Shown in pieces: positions 22,628-34,343 of a stretch of DNA of 64,000 nucleotides. Position 1 is the stretch's first letter. Every line of letters begins with the position of its first letter. The stretch is from Isochrysis galbana (taxonomy: Eukaryota > Haptophyta > Isochrysidales > Isochrysidaceae): NCBI GenBank assembly GCA_018136815.1, contig CM030933.1:806001-870000 (forward strand), given 5' to 3'. The translations under genes and the position numbers were made by a program. The notes beneath the pieces were generated by a model that saw nothing but the letters and a program-made list of their open reading frames with translations, did no database searches and had not been told where the DNA came from.

Positions 22628-22867
22628 TTCGCGCTGATCGTAATTAACATACCCTCTATCGAAACGCCTGAATGATATGTATGCCCTTATGAACTTGCCG
22701 TATTGGTCATCATCAAGCTTATTCACGAATTTTTCGTACAGCTCATTCTCCTTGTTGTTATTCAGAGCTCGATCAATTTCGTACAGCCACGCCCCGTTGT
22801 CGGATGCCGTGCTCGTAAGGATATATTCTTGATATCGTTCGGATTTAGTACTGTTGAGTAATTTATG
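22613..22867 (-). pseudogene. AT-rich ORF fragment cut by LINE 5' end
   Basis: An 84-codon frame without an initiating ATG, reading LYEIDRALNNNKENELYEKF then VNKLDDDQYGKFIRAYISFR. Composition is much more AT-rich and Lys/Asn/Asp/Tyr-rich than the rest of the window. A second frame upstream starts MSSTSDIDINYSTVLNPN, suggesting one frameshift near 22855. The frame ends exactly inside the LINE hairpin. No family recognised; the base composition suggests a foreign, possibly viral or mobile-element, origin. Confidence 0.45.
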
Positions 22868-22872
22868 TCAAT

Positions 22873-23450
22873 ATCGCTAGTGCTGGACATGTTTAATAGT
22901 ATCGTACATATTTTTGTGTCACGCACCAACTCGAGCGGGATGCATCAGTCCTCTTGCCAAACGAGTGGGTTGGATAGCTACCCTCATGATCCCCACGATC
23001 TTCCACGGTTGAACGCTTTTCCATGCGGTGGGGGTGATGGCGATTGAACGCTTTTCCACGTGTAGGCTGATGGTGATTGAACGCTTTTCCATGCGGTGGG
23101 TGATGGTGATTGAGCGCGTTCCACGTGTAGGCTGATGGTGATTGAACGCTTTTCCATGCGGTGGGTGATGGTGATTGAGCGCTTCTCGCCTGAGAGGAAG
23201 GCAGGAGGGAAACGGGGGCTCGCGCGAACTTTTCGTGGCAACGTTCTCCCGCGCTTCTAAAAGCAAGCATGGTTGAAGAATTCATGATTGGGACATCTAC
23301 CCAGGCCTAGGAGGGGCCCTATTTCCGATCTGGAGGCCCCCTAGGGCCCTCCCAAGGCCCATAGGGTCTCCAAATATAGCCATAAGTACTCGAGACTTTC
23401 TGAGCGTCCTCCTGGAGGACTACGGCTCTACTAGGGTTAAGATTAAACAC
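22873..23450. other. Left flank of the helicase array
   Basis: Contains the minisatellite at 23003-23190 and then a stretch rich in GGGCCC-like words (23300-23360). No gene seen. Homology to the other units begins at 23451. Confidence 0.5.
23003..23190 (-). repeat. Minisatellite, same family as 1205-1372, opposite strand
   Basis: About five alternating 33-35 bp copies (GCATGGAAAAGCGTTCAATC and CACGTGGAAAAGCGTTCAAT forms in minus-strand sense). Sequence and alternation order match the array at 1205-1372, inverted. Confidence 0.85.
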
Positions 23451-23612
23451 CTCTCCCCTTTTCTCTCCTCTCTCCCGTTTCCCCTCTTTCTGTCCTCTTC
23501 CCCGCTCCCAGCTTCTCCCCCCTCCCCCGTCCCCTCCCCTCCCCTCTCCCCTCTCCCCTCCCCGCTCTTTCCTCTCTCCTCTCCCCCCAACGGCTTCGAC
23601 CGCCTCAGCCGT

Positions 23613-26458
23613 TCAGCCCGCAAACGCACGCGCGTGCTCCGCGGACGAGCCCGGCGCACTGCCGGCGGGCGCCATGCCCAGCCACAGCCTCCGCACGCGC
23701 TTTTCCCCGGCGGACGTCAGGTAGTAGTGCTTCACCTCGCGGTCGCTCTTGCCCCGCGGGTCGAGGCGGGCGCTCTTATCGAAACTCGGCTCGTCCGCAT
23801 CCACCGCGCGGGCGGTCAGCCCTATGAGCGTCGACTGGACCTGACGCGTATGCAGCTGCGCCGGCGTGAAGCCACTGCACGTCTCTGACGGCTCGCTCGG
23901 CTTGTACTTTCCCGTCTGCAGCTGCTCCACGAACACACGCACTGGCAGCGCACTCTCCTTACACGTGGCTTGGTTGTCCCACGCGACCAGGAGCAGCGCT
24001 TGCGCCAAGCCCCTTTTGCGTTGGGATGCCAAGTGCTGCTTGATCCAGTCATGGCCGAGGAGCTCACCGGGCTGTGCAGGCTCGAAATCGAGATTATTCA
24101 CCATGTGCTGTGCGTGCTGCTTCTTCGGAACGACTGGCCGGGGTCCTTGGAACCCAGAAAACTTTCCAGGGAACTGCGTTGCTAGTGTAGCGCGCATCGT
24201 CAGACTCCGACTTGCCATGCGGTCCCTCAGTTCGATGAGAAATGACGGGTAAGACCGCAACGCATCAAAGTCGTGAGGGTAGGTCAGGATGGTCACGCGG
24301 CTGAAGCCGTTGGCCCGCAACTGTTGGTATGACTCGCCTGCTGAACGGCCCGCAGCCTGTATCAACTTTTCGACGGGCATGTACGGCGCAAGCGTCAGCA
24401 CCATGTGCGTGGGGACACGCTTGCTGCTGCGGTAGGAGATGCCGCGGGCGAGCTGCGAGTAGCCAAAGACAAAGACGGGAGCCTCGGGAAACTTCTCATC
24501 GATTCGCTCCAGGATCATAGAGAACTTGCGCCCCCGTTCCTTGTTGCTGTCCTGCGGCGGATTTGGTGAGGGGCAGCGCTCAGCACACCAGCGGGTGTCG
24601 AGGCGTTTGGAGGGCCGCCGGAGGTGCGGAGCATTGGTGCGCATGTTCGCACCCATTCGCGTCCATAAGAGCGCCACTTGATCTCGGCGCCCGACACTAC
24701 GATGACGACCACGTTCCGATGTACGTCGAGTACCCGCTGCGCTTTGTCTGTCGTGTTCGCTTTAGCGTTGACTGCGGCGGTTGTGCAGTCGAGCAAGAGA
24801 GCGCGTGGTGCGCTTGCGGCCTGCGCATACACCTTCATCACTTTGGGTGAGATGTGTAAGTTGTGCTTGTTGAGTTCGCCCCTCTCCAAGAAGATGGGTT
24901 CTCCGTCGGCATCGTAGGGAGGCGCGAAGGACTCTGTGCCAATGTAGTCGTGAGTGGTTGTGGTGTACCAGATGCATTGGTGCGAGATGTCCGCCAAGCG
25001 GAGTCGCACCAGCCGGATGTAAATGGACAAGAGCGTCGCCGTCACTTCGAATTGGATCGCTGGCGGGATGGCCTTCCTCAGCCCCTCCATCGCCTTCTCG
25101 AGAGCAAGTGGGCGCTCCATTCCGTCGGGTAGGCCGGCGTCGGTGCGGTAAAAGTCATCAGCTTCGTCGACGACGAGGTTCCAACGGATCTGCCCCGCGA
25201 CGTACCAGTCAGCTTCCTTGAGGAGACCTGTGGTCTTCCTGACAGCAGCAGCAGTGTTGTTTGCGACAACGCAGGCGCGCCCCTTACGAATCGCCTCAAC
25301 CGCATGCTCGCGCGAGTGGCTTCCTTGGATGGTTGAAACATCGATGATCTCGAGGGTGTATGGGGTGGTGCCATCACCCTGTTCCATGCACTTGCGCATC
25401 TTCGCGGCGAGATCAATTCGGCCCGCAACACTTGTGGTGAATAGAACGCTGGGGATGTTGAGCTCATGGCACAAGATGATTTGGCACAATTTCATGGCTG
25501 TCTTGCGGCTCTGGCATTGGCCGCCACCCTGAAGGTCATGCGTGAACGAGGCGTGCGCAGTCAGCGCTGGGGCGATGGATTCTCGGCCGTCACCCTACGT
25601 CTTTGTGAAGGTGCGCTCACTCACCCACATACGGAAGGTGTGGCCAGTCTTCGAATTGAGGTTGTGGTAGGTCGTGAGCAAGAGGGCCTTCCAGTCGAAT
25701 CGCACGTCCTTGATCAAGTTGGGCATGCTACAAATCACTTCAATGCACTTCTCGACAACATTGACGCCGGTGACGGCGAGCTGGTGCGATGCGTTCACCT
25801 CTGCGGCGGTATCAACGTCCGACAGCGTCAATGGGCCCACGGGGTCTCTGGTGGCGTTCAACTGATGCACATCTTCAATGTCGCTGTCACTCTCCGAGGA
25901 CGAGCGACTCGATTGCTGCTGCTCAACGTGGCGAACGTCGAGTCCCGCCATACTCACGATCAATTTCAGCAGTGAGCGAACAGATTCGGGTATGCATGCT
26001 CCTGGCGGGCAGCTTTGATTCAGAACTTGAGCGCTATCTTGGAGAGAACGCAGCAGCTTCTTGTCGTCGTCGGACATTGCCCCCTTTGTGGCCCGTTGAA
26101 GCTCTACAGTGGCTGTCCGAAGCAGCTTGATCACCTCGTCCATCGTTGGCATTCCCCTCTCTAGAGCAGAACACAAGGGACTGAACGCCTTCGCGCGACG
26201 CGCTTGGTGTTGCACTTGGGCCTCACGCATATCCTCGATACAAGTACCATCTGCCGTGGCAGTGCGTGGTGCCTGCGGAGAGTTGAGCCTGCGTCGCGAA
26301 TCACGCACCAGCAGATCATCAGGTGGGTCCGACGATGGTGTGGAGCCATTCACTCCAGCGCCTCTTTGAGCTATCGACCTCTTTCTTTGATGCTGAGGTT
26401 GCGTCGCGACGGCGGCATCTGACAGCCAGAACGGCGAGTGAGTGAGCAGCCTAGCCAC
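23613..26458 (-). CDS. DEAD-like helicase, array copy 1
   Basis: Three exons: 26458-25625, 25528-24653, 24551-23613, both introns phase 0 (96 nt, GTGAGT donor and CTTCAG acceptor; 101 nt, GTGCGA donor and CCGCAG acceptor). This gives about 882 residues; the true start is uncertain because no ATG opens the first exon (26458 is GTG) and another 5' exon is possible. The N-terminal about 280 residues are unassigned. Exon 2 starts with a Walker-A-like GGGQCQSRKTA (about 279-289). LVVDEADDFYRTD (about 397-409) is a DEAD-type motif II. VFVFGYSQLARGISYR and LIQAAGRSAGESYQQLRANG (about 630-650) look like superfamily 2 motifs V and VI. No named subfamily is recognised. It would be an NTP-dependent nucleic-acid translocase, but the P-loop has Arg where Gly is expected. 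A tail of about 200 residues follows. Confidence 0.72.
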
Positions 26459-26864
26459 GTGCTTGTTCCCAAGGAGGCTATGCGCGCACCCGGATGAGCT
26501 GCCCGCTGCCTCGCGGTGTCTTCAGGCGTAGTTTGCAGCGGTGAGACCGTCGAGTCCATCGTTCCCTGCGAAGGGCAGGCAGGAGGAGAGCAGCAGGGGA
26601 CGGAGCAGCGGTCGGCTCTGCGCCGCCAGGCTCTGGGGAGGGGGCGCACGGGCAGGGGGCGAGGGCGGCGGGGAGCTCGGCGATGCGAGCAGTTCCTGAG
26701 ACGCACTTCTGAGCGCTCAGCACGTCGGCGGGCGAGGGTGCACCTGCAGGCTGGCAGCAGAGCTCCGTCGACCCCCGGGAGAGAAGGTGCACGCGATGGA
26801 GAGGGATGCTGACTGAAAGCGTGGGTGTTCCACGTGCTATGTTTAGAGATGTTCTCTTTGGGTG

Positions 26865-26870
<6 letters not shown>

Positions 26871-26931
<61 letters not shown>
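26871..26931. repeat. (CT)n microsatellite, unit 1, first tract
   Basis: About 30 CT repeats, upstream of the helicase start (GA on its sense strand). Length differs between units. Confidence 0.98.
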
Positions 26932-26933
<2 letters not shown>

Positions 26934-27013
26934 GGGACTCATCCGGAGGACAGACGGACCTGCGGAGCTTCCGTCCGGACCGCCGGACTCGTCGTCTAGG
27001 ATCCCTCTGCAGT

Positions 27014-27550
27014 GGGCAGTTGTCTTAGGAGCGGTGGGCAGTTGTCTTACTTAGGAGCGGTGGGCAGTTGTCTTACTTAGGAGCTTAGGAGCGGTGGGCA
27101 GTTGTCTCACTTAGGAGCTTAGGAGCGGTGGGCAGTTGTCTTACTTAGGAGCGGTGGGCAGTTGTCTTACTTAGGAGCTTAGGAGCGGTGGGCAGTTGTC
27201 ATACTTAGGAGCGGTGGGCAGTTGTCTTACTTAGGAGCTTAGGAGCGGTGGGCAGTTGTCTTACTTAGGAGCTCAGGGGCGGTGGGCAGTTGCAGTTGTC
27301 TTACTTAGGAGCGGTGGGCAGTTGTCTTACTTAGGAGTCCTATTAGGAGCGGTGGGCAGTTGTCTTACTTAGGAGCGGTAGGCAGTTGTCTTAGGAGCGG
27401 TAGGCAGTTGTCTTAGGAGCGGTAGGCAGTTGTCTTAGGAGCGGTGGGCAGTTGTCTTAGGAGCGGTGGGCAGTTGTCTTAGGAGCGGTGGGCAGTTGTC
27501 TTAGGAGCGGTGGGCAGTTGTCTTACTTAGGAGCGGTGGGCAGCTTTCTG
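27014..27550 (+). repeat. GGGCAGTTG minisatellite, unit 1
   Basis: About 22 copies of a 22-26 bp motif, GGAGCGGTGGGCAGTTG followed by TCTTA or TCTTACTTA; longer variants insert GGAGCTTA. The last copy degenerates to GGGCAGCTTTCTGAGG. The core resembles the classic vertebrate minisatellite core. Confidence 0.95.
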
Positions 27551-27786
27551 AGGTAGAGGTGGGGGATATATTCAGTAGTGGGGGGAAAGAAAAACGTCGT
27601 CGGTACATCGGAGGGTCCGAATATCGTTTTCACGAGGAGGGCGAACGAAAATTTCCCCCCACCTCTTTGTCGCATTCGCGAATCGACATTCGTTAGGCTG
27701 CTCTCTTCTCTCTCATCGTTGGGCATTTATCGTTATAAGTTATAATCCTCGCACCCTCGACTTCTTGTTCTGCAGTCGCCCTGCGA

Positions 27787-27901
<115 letters not shown>

Positions 27902-28773
27902 GGCTCAGGCCAAAATATCCCGTTTTTTACCCCCATATATCCCGGGCACATATCCTTTTTATATCCCGCGCGACCCCCCAAATATCTTCGAAATATCCCG
28001 TTCTAATACGACATATATCTCGTTTATATCCCGTGCGGCCCCCCAAATATCTTCGAAACATCCATATCCGGTTCAAAAATACGTCTTTTACGTATTACGT
28101 AATATAAGCCGAGTACCCTAGCTTTAAGACGTATATCTTTGTACAAAGCAATAGTGCTTACAATAAAGTACATAGTACTATGACACACATTCACATTCAC
28201 ATTCATTGCTCATTGCCATTGCCCACGACGCTTGCTCGTGTTATAGCGCAACATGATGAAGGTTTGGATCGTGGCTAACGGCTAACGGCCGACCCCTTCT
28301 TGTACAGCAGGGACTCGTCCGTGAGAGCAACGTGGTCGTTCGCGCTGTCGCTCTCGCTGTCCGTGCTGCCCTCGCTCTCCTCGTCCTCGTCCTCGTGGTC
28401 CTTGTCCTCGTGGCGCAGCATGCTGACCTGTGGGTGCGTGCGATCTGCAAACAAGTATTCACACTCACACTCTACACTGTGTAGTGTACTACACTCTCCC
28501 ATTTATTACTGAAACACGCCATTTCACCTAATGGGGAGCAAGGGGGGGGGGGGGGGGGCTCATGGGCTCGCGTTCGCGTTCGCGCCAACGCGCCAACAGC
28601 CAACAGCCCCCCCCCCCCTGTATTCGCCCCCCTCCCCCCCCCCTGTATTCGCCCTTGGGCGCCCCCACCCCCCCAAATATCCCGAGATATCCCGGATACC
28701 CCCCCAAATATCTTGTGGTATTTTGGACCACTGCAAATATCCCCGGGACTGTCTAGATATTTTGGCCTGAGCC
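27902..28773. mobile_element. 872-bp MITE-like TIR element, unit 1
   Basis: Perfect 18-bp terminal inverted repeats, GGCTCAGGCCAAAATATC at 27902-27919 and its complement at 28756-28773, flanked by TA on both sides. Subterminal regions carry many ATATCCCG and CCCCCCAAATATC words in both orientations. No transposase frame is present, so it is non-autonomous. The inverted fragment at 11831-12113 shows the unoccupied site. TA targets suggest Tc1/mariner-type mobilisation, but the TIR family is not recognised. Confidence 0.75.
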
Positions 28774-28775
28774 TA

Positions 28776-30291
28776 TCTCTCTCTCTCTCTCCGTCCTCCT
28801 CTCCTCGGCCGACGGCAGGAAGATTCGTCCAAAACATTCTCCGGTCCCAAGATATCTTGTGGGGGGTCGCTCTCCGCGCTCCGCGAGAGAAAGGACGCGA
28901 TCTCGCTCCGGCTCCGGGATCGGCCATGCGCCCTCACACGCTGCCCCGCCGAGCCCTCGGTCCCTCGTCCCCCCGCGGCAGGTTCTTTCCCTCGGCGTGC
29001 CGTCCGTCGCCTCCGGCCGTTATATTATTCCTCCCCCCGCGAGGTTCTTCTCCTCCGCGCGCGGTTCGTTTCCTCCGGCCGTCGTTCGTCCCCCCCCCCC
29101 CCCCGCGCGCTGTTTCCCCCCCCCGCCCCCCGCTTCGATTCCTCTCGCGATTCCTTATTCGATGATTGCCTCCATCTCGTCCGTTCTTTTTCGCGATTCT
29201 CGCAGAGGGGGCACCGACATTTAACGTTAGTTTCGCCGCGGTTTCGGTGAAAAAAGAAAAAAAAGAAAGGAAGAACAAGAACGAATGGCACGCGCCTCGC
29301 GTCTCGCGTCTTGTTTCGTCGCCCCTTGCTCGTCGCTTGTCTAGAAAGAAGGTCTCGCCGCACATCGCCTTCTTCCTTCTTCCCCCCGCGCGAGTTTGGA
29401 TCTCTCCTCGACCCTCCGCGTTGGCTTCAGCGGACGAGTTTCACTTTTAACGATAGTTCGAACCCTTCGTTTGCGTAGTTTTGCGCTCTCTTTCCGTATT
29501 TCTTCGCGCATGACGAGCGATCGCGACCTCAGCCTTCGCTGCGCGCTCATATCTACATATTTTCTACGTATTGGGGTGAGATCCTCGCATATAAACGACA
29601 TATCGTGACGACATATTTGGGCACTTTTTTCTACATATTATGGCCTAGACCCCTACCTAGCCCCCAAGCAGGGCATTTCTTCTCACTCCCACGGTTGTGG
29701 GGGGTGGTACCAAATGCAAATGCAAGCAAACAAACGACAAACGACCTGATCCCTAATACCAAATACCACGCCCGCCCTGCCCTAATCACTGATCCCCCCC
29801 CCCCCCCCCTCTATACCTATACTGAAATGTTCTATGTTCTCACGTTCGATCACGGTTGCGTTCTTTAACCCAATGGTGGTGGTGGCAAAATGGCAGGTGC
29901 TGGCCGCTACCTACCCCTCCGACCGGCAAAGTTGAGGGGCAAAGCTGCGAAAAAGCCGAGCACCACAATAGCTGGCCCAGAAGTTGAGCTACATACACGT
30001 CAACGGGAAAAAGAAAAAAGCTCCATGTCCATGTTCAAGTACTACTATAAGATATAAGATTAGTCCCACCCTTCAACCTTGTGTTGGGTGTAGAGAGACT
30101 CGGAGCACACGCGCTTAGGCGCGCGCGAGAGGGAGACAAGTCACACGTCCCTCTCGACGGGGTACACGGGGTACCACGTCTTAGCCCCAAGACTTTGGGG
30201 CCCAGTGATAGATCGCAGCATTGTGAAGATCAGATATCTGTTTTTTCAGTCCAAACAAAATGGCTGTTCCACCTCTCCTCCCGCTTCTCCC
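28776..30291. other. Non-coding tail of unit 1
   Basis: Short CT stretch, GC-rich part with long C runs (29090-29130), AT-richer part with ACATAT words (29540-29650), another C run at 29793, and a junction ending TTTTTTCAGTCCAAACAAAA just before unit 2. Open frames are low-complexity and unsupported. No RNA gene recognised. Confidence 0.5.
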
Positions 30292-30452
30292 CTCTCCCCT
30301 TTTCTCTCCTCTCTCCCGTTTCCCCTCTTTCTGTCCTCTTCCCCGCTCCCAGCTTCTCCCCCTCCCCCGTCCCCTCCCCTCCCCTCTCCCCTCTCCCCTC
30401 CCCGCTCTTTCCTCTCTCCTCTCCCCCCAACGGCTTCGACCGCCTCAGCCGT

Positions 30453-33286
30453 TCAGCCCGCAAACGCACGCGCGTGCTCCGCGGACGAGCCCGGCGCACT
30501 GCCGGCGGGCGCCGTGCCCAGCCACAGCCTCCGCACGCGCTTTTCCCCGGCGGACGTCAGGTAGTAGTGCTTCACCTCGCGGTCGCTCTTGCCCCGCGGG
30601 TCGAGGCGGGCGCTCTCATCGAAACTCGGCTCGTCCGCATCCGTCAGCCCTAAGAGCGTCGACTGGACCTGACGCGTATGCAGCTGCGCCGGCGTGAAGC
30701 CACTGCACGTCTCTGACGGCTCGCTCGGCTTGTACTTTCCCGTCTGCAGCTGCTCCACGAACACACGCACTGGCAGCGCACTCTCCTTACACGTGGCTTG
30801 GTTGTCCCACGCGACCAGGAGCAGCGCTTGCGCCAAGCCCCTTTTGCGTTGGGATGCCAAGTGCTGCTTGATCCAGTCATGGCCGAGGAGCTCACCGGGC
30901 TGTGCAGGCTCGAAATCGAGATTATTCACCATGTGCTGTGCGTGCTGCTTCTTCGGAACGACTGGCCGGGGTCCTTGGAACCCAGAAAACTTTCCAGGGA
31001 ACTGCGTTGCTAGTGTAGCGCGCATCGTCAGACTCCGGCTTGCCATGCGGTCCCTCAGTTCGATGAGAAATGAGGGGTAAGACCGCAACGCATCAAAGTC
31101 GTGAGGGTAGGTCAGGATGGTCACGCGGCTGAAGCCGTTGGCCCGCAACTGTTGGTATGACTCGCCTGCTGAACGGCCCGCAGCCTGTATCAACTTTTCG
31201 ACGGGCATGTACGGCGCAAGCGTCAGCACCATGTGCGTGGGGACACGCTTGCTGCTGCGGTAGGAGATGCCGCGGGCGAGCTGCGAGTAGCCAAAGACAA
31301 AGACGGGAGCCTCGGGAAACTTCTCATCGATTCGCTCCAGGATCATAGAGAACTTGCGCCCCCGTTCCTTGTTGCTGTCCTGCGGCGGATTTGGTGAGGG
31401 GCAGCGCTCAGCACACCAGCGGGTGTCGAGGCGTTTGGAGGGCCGCCGGAGGTGCGGAGCATTGGTGCGCATGTTCGCACCCATTCGCGTCCATAAGAGC
31501 GCCACTTGATCTCGGCGCCCGACACTACGATGACGACCACGTTCCGATGTACGTCGAGTACCCGCTGCGCTTTGTCTGTCGTATTCGCTTTAGCGTTGAC
31601 TGCGGCGGTTGTGCAGTCGAGCAAGAGAGCGCGTGGTGCGCTTGCGGCCTGCGCATACACCTTCATCACTTTGGGTGAGATGTGTAAGTTGTGCTTGTTG
31701 AGTTCGCCCCTCTCCAAGAAGATGGGTTCTCCGTCGGCATCGTAGGGAGGCGCGAAGGACTCTGTGCCAATGTAGTCGTGAGTGGTTGTGGTGTACCAGA
31801 TGCATTGGTGCGAGATGTCCGCCAAGCGGAGTCGCACCAGCCGGATGTAAATGGACAAGAGCGTCGCCGTCACTTCGAATTGGATCGCTGGCGGGATGGC
31901 CTTCCTCAGCCCCTCCATCGCCTTCTCGAGAGCAAGTGGGCGCTCCATTCCGTCGGGTAGGCCGGCGTCGGTGCGGTAAAAGTCATCAGCTTCGTCGACG
32001 ACGAGGTTCCAACGGATCTGCCCCGCGACGTACCAGTCAGCTTCCTTGAGGAGACCTGTGGTCTTCCTGACAGCAGCAGCAGTGTTGTTTGCGACAACGC
32101 AGGCGCGCCCCTTACGAATCGCCTCAACCGCATGCTCGCGCGAGTGGCTTCCTTGGATGGTTGAAACATCGATGATCTCGAGGGTGTATGGGGTGGTGCC
32201 ATCACCCTGTTCCATGCACTTGCGCATCTTCGCGGCGAGATCAATTCGGCCCGCAACACTTGTGGTGAATAGAACGCTGGGGATGTTGAGCTCATGGCAC
32301 AAGATGATTTGGCACAATTTCATGGCTGTCTTGCGGCTCTGGCATTGGCCGCCACCCTGAAGGTCATGCGTGAACGAGGCGTGCGCAGTCAGCGCTGGGG
32401 CGATGGATTCTCGGCCGTCACCCTACGTCTTTGTGAAGGTGCGCTCACTCACCCACATACGGAAGGTGTGGCCAGTCTTCGAATTGAGGTTGTGGTAGGT
32501 CGTGAGCAAGAGGGCCTTCCAGTCGAATCGCACGTCCTTGATCAAGTTGGGCATGCTACAAATCACTTCAATGCACTTCTCGACAACATTGACGCCGGTG
32601 ACGGCGAGCTGGTGCGATGCGTTCACCTCTGCGGCGGTATCAACGTCCGACAGCGTCAATGGGCCCACGGGGTCTCTGGTGGCGTTCAACTGATGCACAT
32701 CTTCAATGTCGCTGTCACTCTCCGAGGACGAGCGACTCGATTGCTGCTGCTCAACGTGGCGAACGTCGAGTCCCGCCATACTCACGATCAATTTCAGCAG
32801 TGAGCGAACAGATTCGGGTATGCATGCTCCTGGCGGGCAGCTTTGATTCAGAACTTGAGCGCTATCTTGGAGAGAACGCAGCAGCTTCTTGTCGTCGTCG
32901 GACATTGCCCCCTTTGTGGCCCGTTGAAGCTCTACAGTGGCTGTCCGAAGCAGCTTGATCACCTCGTCCATCGTTGGCATTCCCCTCTCTAGAGCAGAAC
33001 ACAAGGGACTGAACGCCTTCGCGCGACGCGCTTGGTGTTGCACTTGGGCCTCACGCATATCCTCGATACAAGTACCATCTGCCGTGGCAGTGCGTGGTGC
33101 CTGCGGAGAGTTGAGCCTGCGTCGCGAATCACGCACCAGCAGATCATCAGGTGGGTCCGACGATGGTGTGGAGCCATTCACTCCAGCGCCTCTTTGAGCT
33201 ATCGACCTCTTTCTTTGATGCTGAGGTTGCGTCGCGACGGCGGCATCTGACAGCCAGAACGGCGAGTGAGTGAGCAGCCTAGCCAC
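30453..33286 (-). CDS. DEAD-like helicase, array copy 2
   Basis: Exons 33286-32453, 32356-31481 and 31379-30453, predicted from the same splice sites as copy 1; about 878 residues. Exons 1 and 2 encode the same protein as copy 1. Exon 3 lacks four residues (ARAV) and has K to E (SFDESARLD) and M to T (WLGTAPAG) changes. The P-loop Arg variant and the DEAD motif are unchanged. Frame preservation with only in-frame changes argues for a recently active or homogenised gene. Confidence 0.72.
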
Positions 33287-33692
33287 GTGCTTGTTCCCAA
33301 GGAGGCTATGCGCGCACCCGGATGAGCTGCCCGCTGCCTCGCGGTGTCTTCAGGCGTAGTTTGCAGCGGTGAGACCGTCGAGTCCATCGTTCCCTGCGAA
33401 GGGCAGGCAGGAGGAGAGCAGCAGGGGACGGAGCAGCGGTCGGCTCTGCGCCGCCAGGCTCTGGGGAGGGGGCGCACGGGCAGGGGGCGAGGGCGGCGGG
33501 GAGCTCGGCGATGCGAGCAGTTCCTGAGACGCACTTCTGAGCGCTCAGCACGTCGGCGGGCGAGGGTGCACCTGCAGGCTGGCAGCAGAGCTCCGTCGAC
33601 CCCCGGGAGAGAAGGTGCACGCGATGGAGAGGGATGCTGACTGAAAGCGTGGGTGTTCCACGTGCTATGTTTAGAGATGTTCTCTTTGGGTG

Positions 33693-33698
<6 letters not shown>

Positions 33699-33759
<61 letters not shown>
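33699..33759. repeat. (CT)n microsatellite, unit 2, first tract
   Basis: Same position and nearly the same length as in unit 1. Confidence 0.98.
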
Positions 33760-33761
<2 letters not shown>

Positions 33762-33838
33762 GGGACTCATCCGGAGGACAGACGGACCTGCGGAGCTTCC
33801 GTCCGGACCGCCGGACTCGTCGTCTAGGATCCCTCTGC

Positions 33839-34343
33839 AGTGGGCAGTTGTCTTAGGAGCGGTGGGCAGTTGTCTTACTTAGGAGCGGTGGGCAGTTGTC
33901 TTACTTAGGAGCTTAGGAGCGGTGGGCAGTTGTCTTACTTAGGAGCGGTGGGCAGTTGTCTTACTTAGGAGCTTAGGAGCGGTGGGCAGTTGTCATACTT
34001 AGGAGCGGTGGGCAGTTGTCTTACTTAGGAGCTTAGGAGCGGTGGGCAGTTGTCTTACTTAGGAGCTCAGGGGCGGTGGGCAGTTGCAGTTGTCTTACTT
34101 AGGAGCGGTGGGCAGTTGTCTTACTTAGGAGTCCTATTAGGAGCGGTGGGCAGTTGTCTTACTTAGGAGCGGTAGGCAGTTGTCTTAGGAGCGGTAGGCA
34201 GTTGTCTTAGGAGCGGTAGGCAGTTGTCTTAGGAGCGGTGGGCAGTTGTCTTAGGAGCGGTGGGCAGTTGTCTTAGGAGCGGTGGGCAGTTGTCTTAGGA
34301 GCGGTGGGCAGTTGTCTTACTTAGGAGCGGTGGGCAGCTTTCT
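33839..34343 (+). repeat. GGGCAGTTG minisatellite, unit 2
   Basis: Same motif variants in almost the same order as unit 1, with a net loss of about 34 bp, so repeat copies were deleted after the units duplicated. Confidence 0.95.

Noticed and set aside
25595..25624. In-frame TAG between the first two helicase frames as a sign of a dead gene
   Set aside because: A 96-nt GTGAGT...CTTCAG intron (25624-25529) removes it in phase and yields a better P-loop context; all copies share it while the rest of the frame is clean.
26478..26942. Minus-strand frame starting MSPAERERER as the helicase N-terminus
   Set aside because: Most of its start is the translated (GA)n tract, whose length varies between units; no splice join to the next exon could be supported.
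29090..29135. Proline- and arginine-rich frames around C homopolymers as coding
   Set aside because: Low complexity, present on both strands and changing with C-run length between units.
30070..30290. Unit junction as an LTR
   Set aside because: No paired copy with TG...CA ends, primer-binding site or polypurine tract could be found within the unit.
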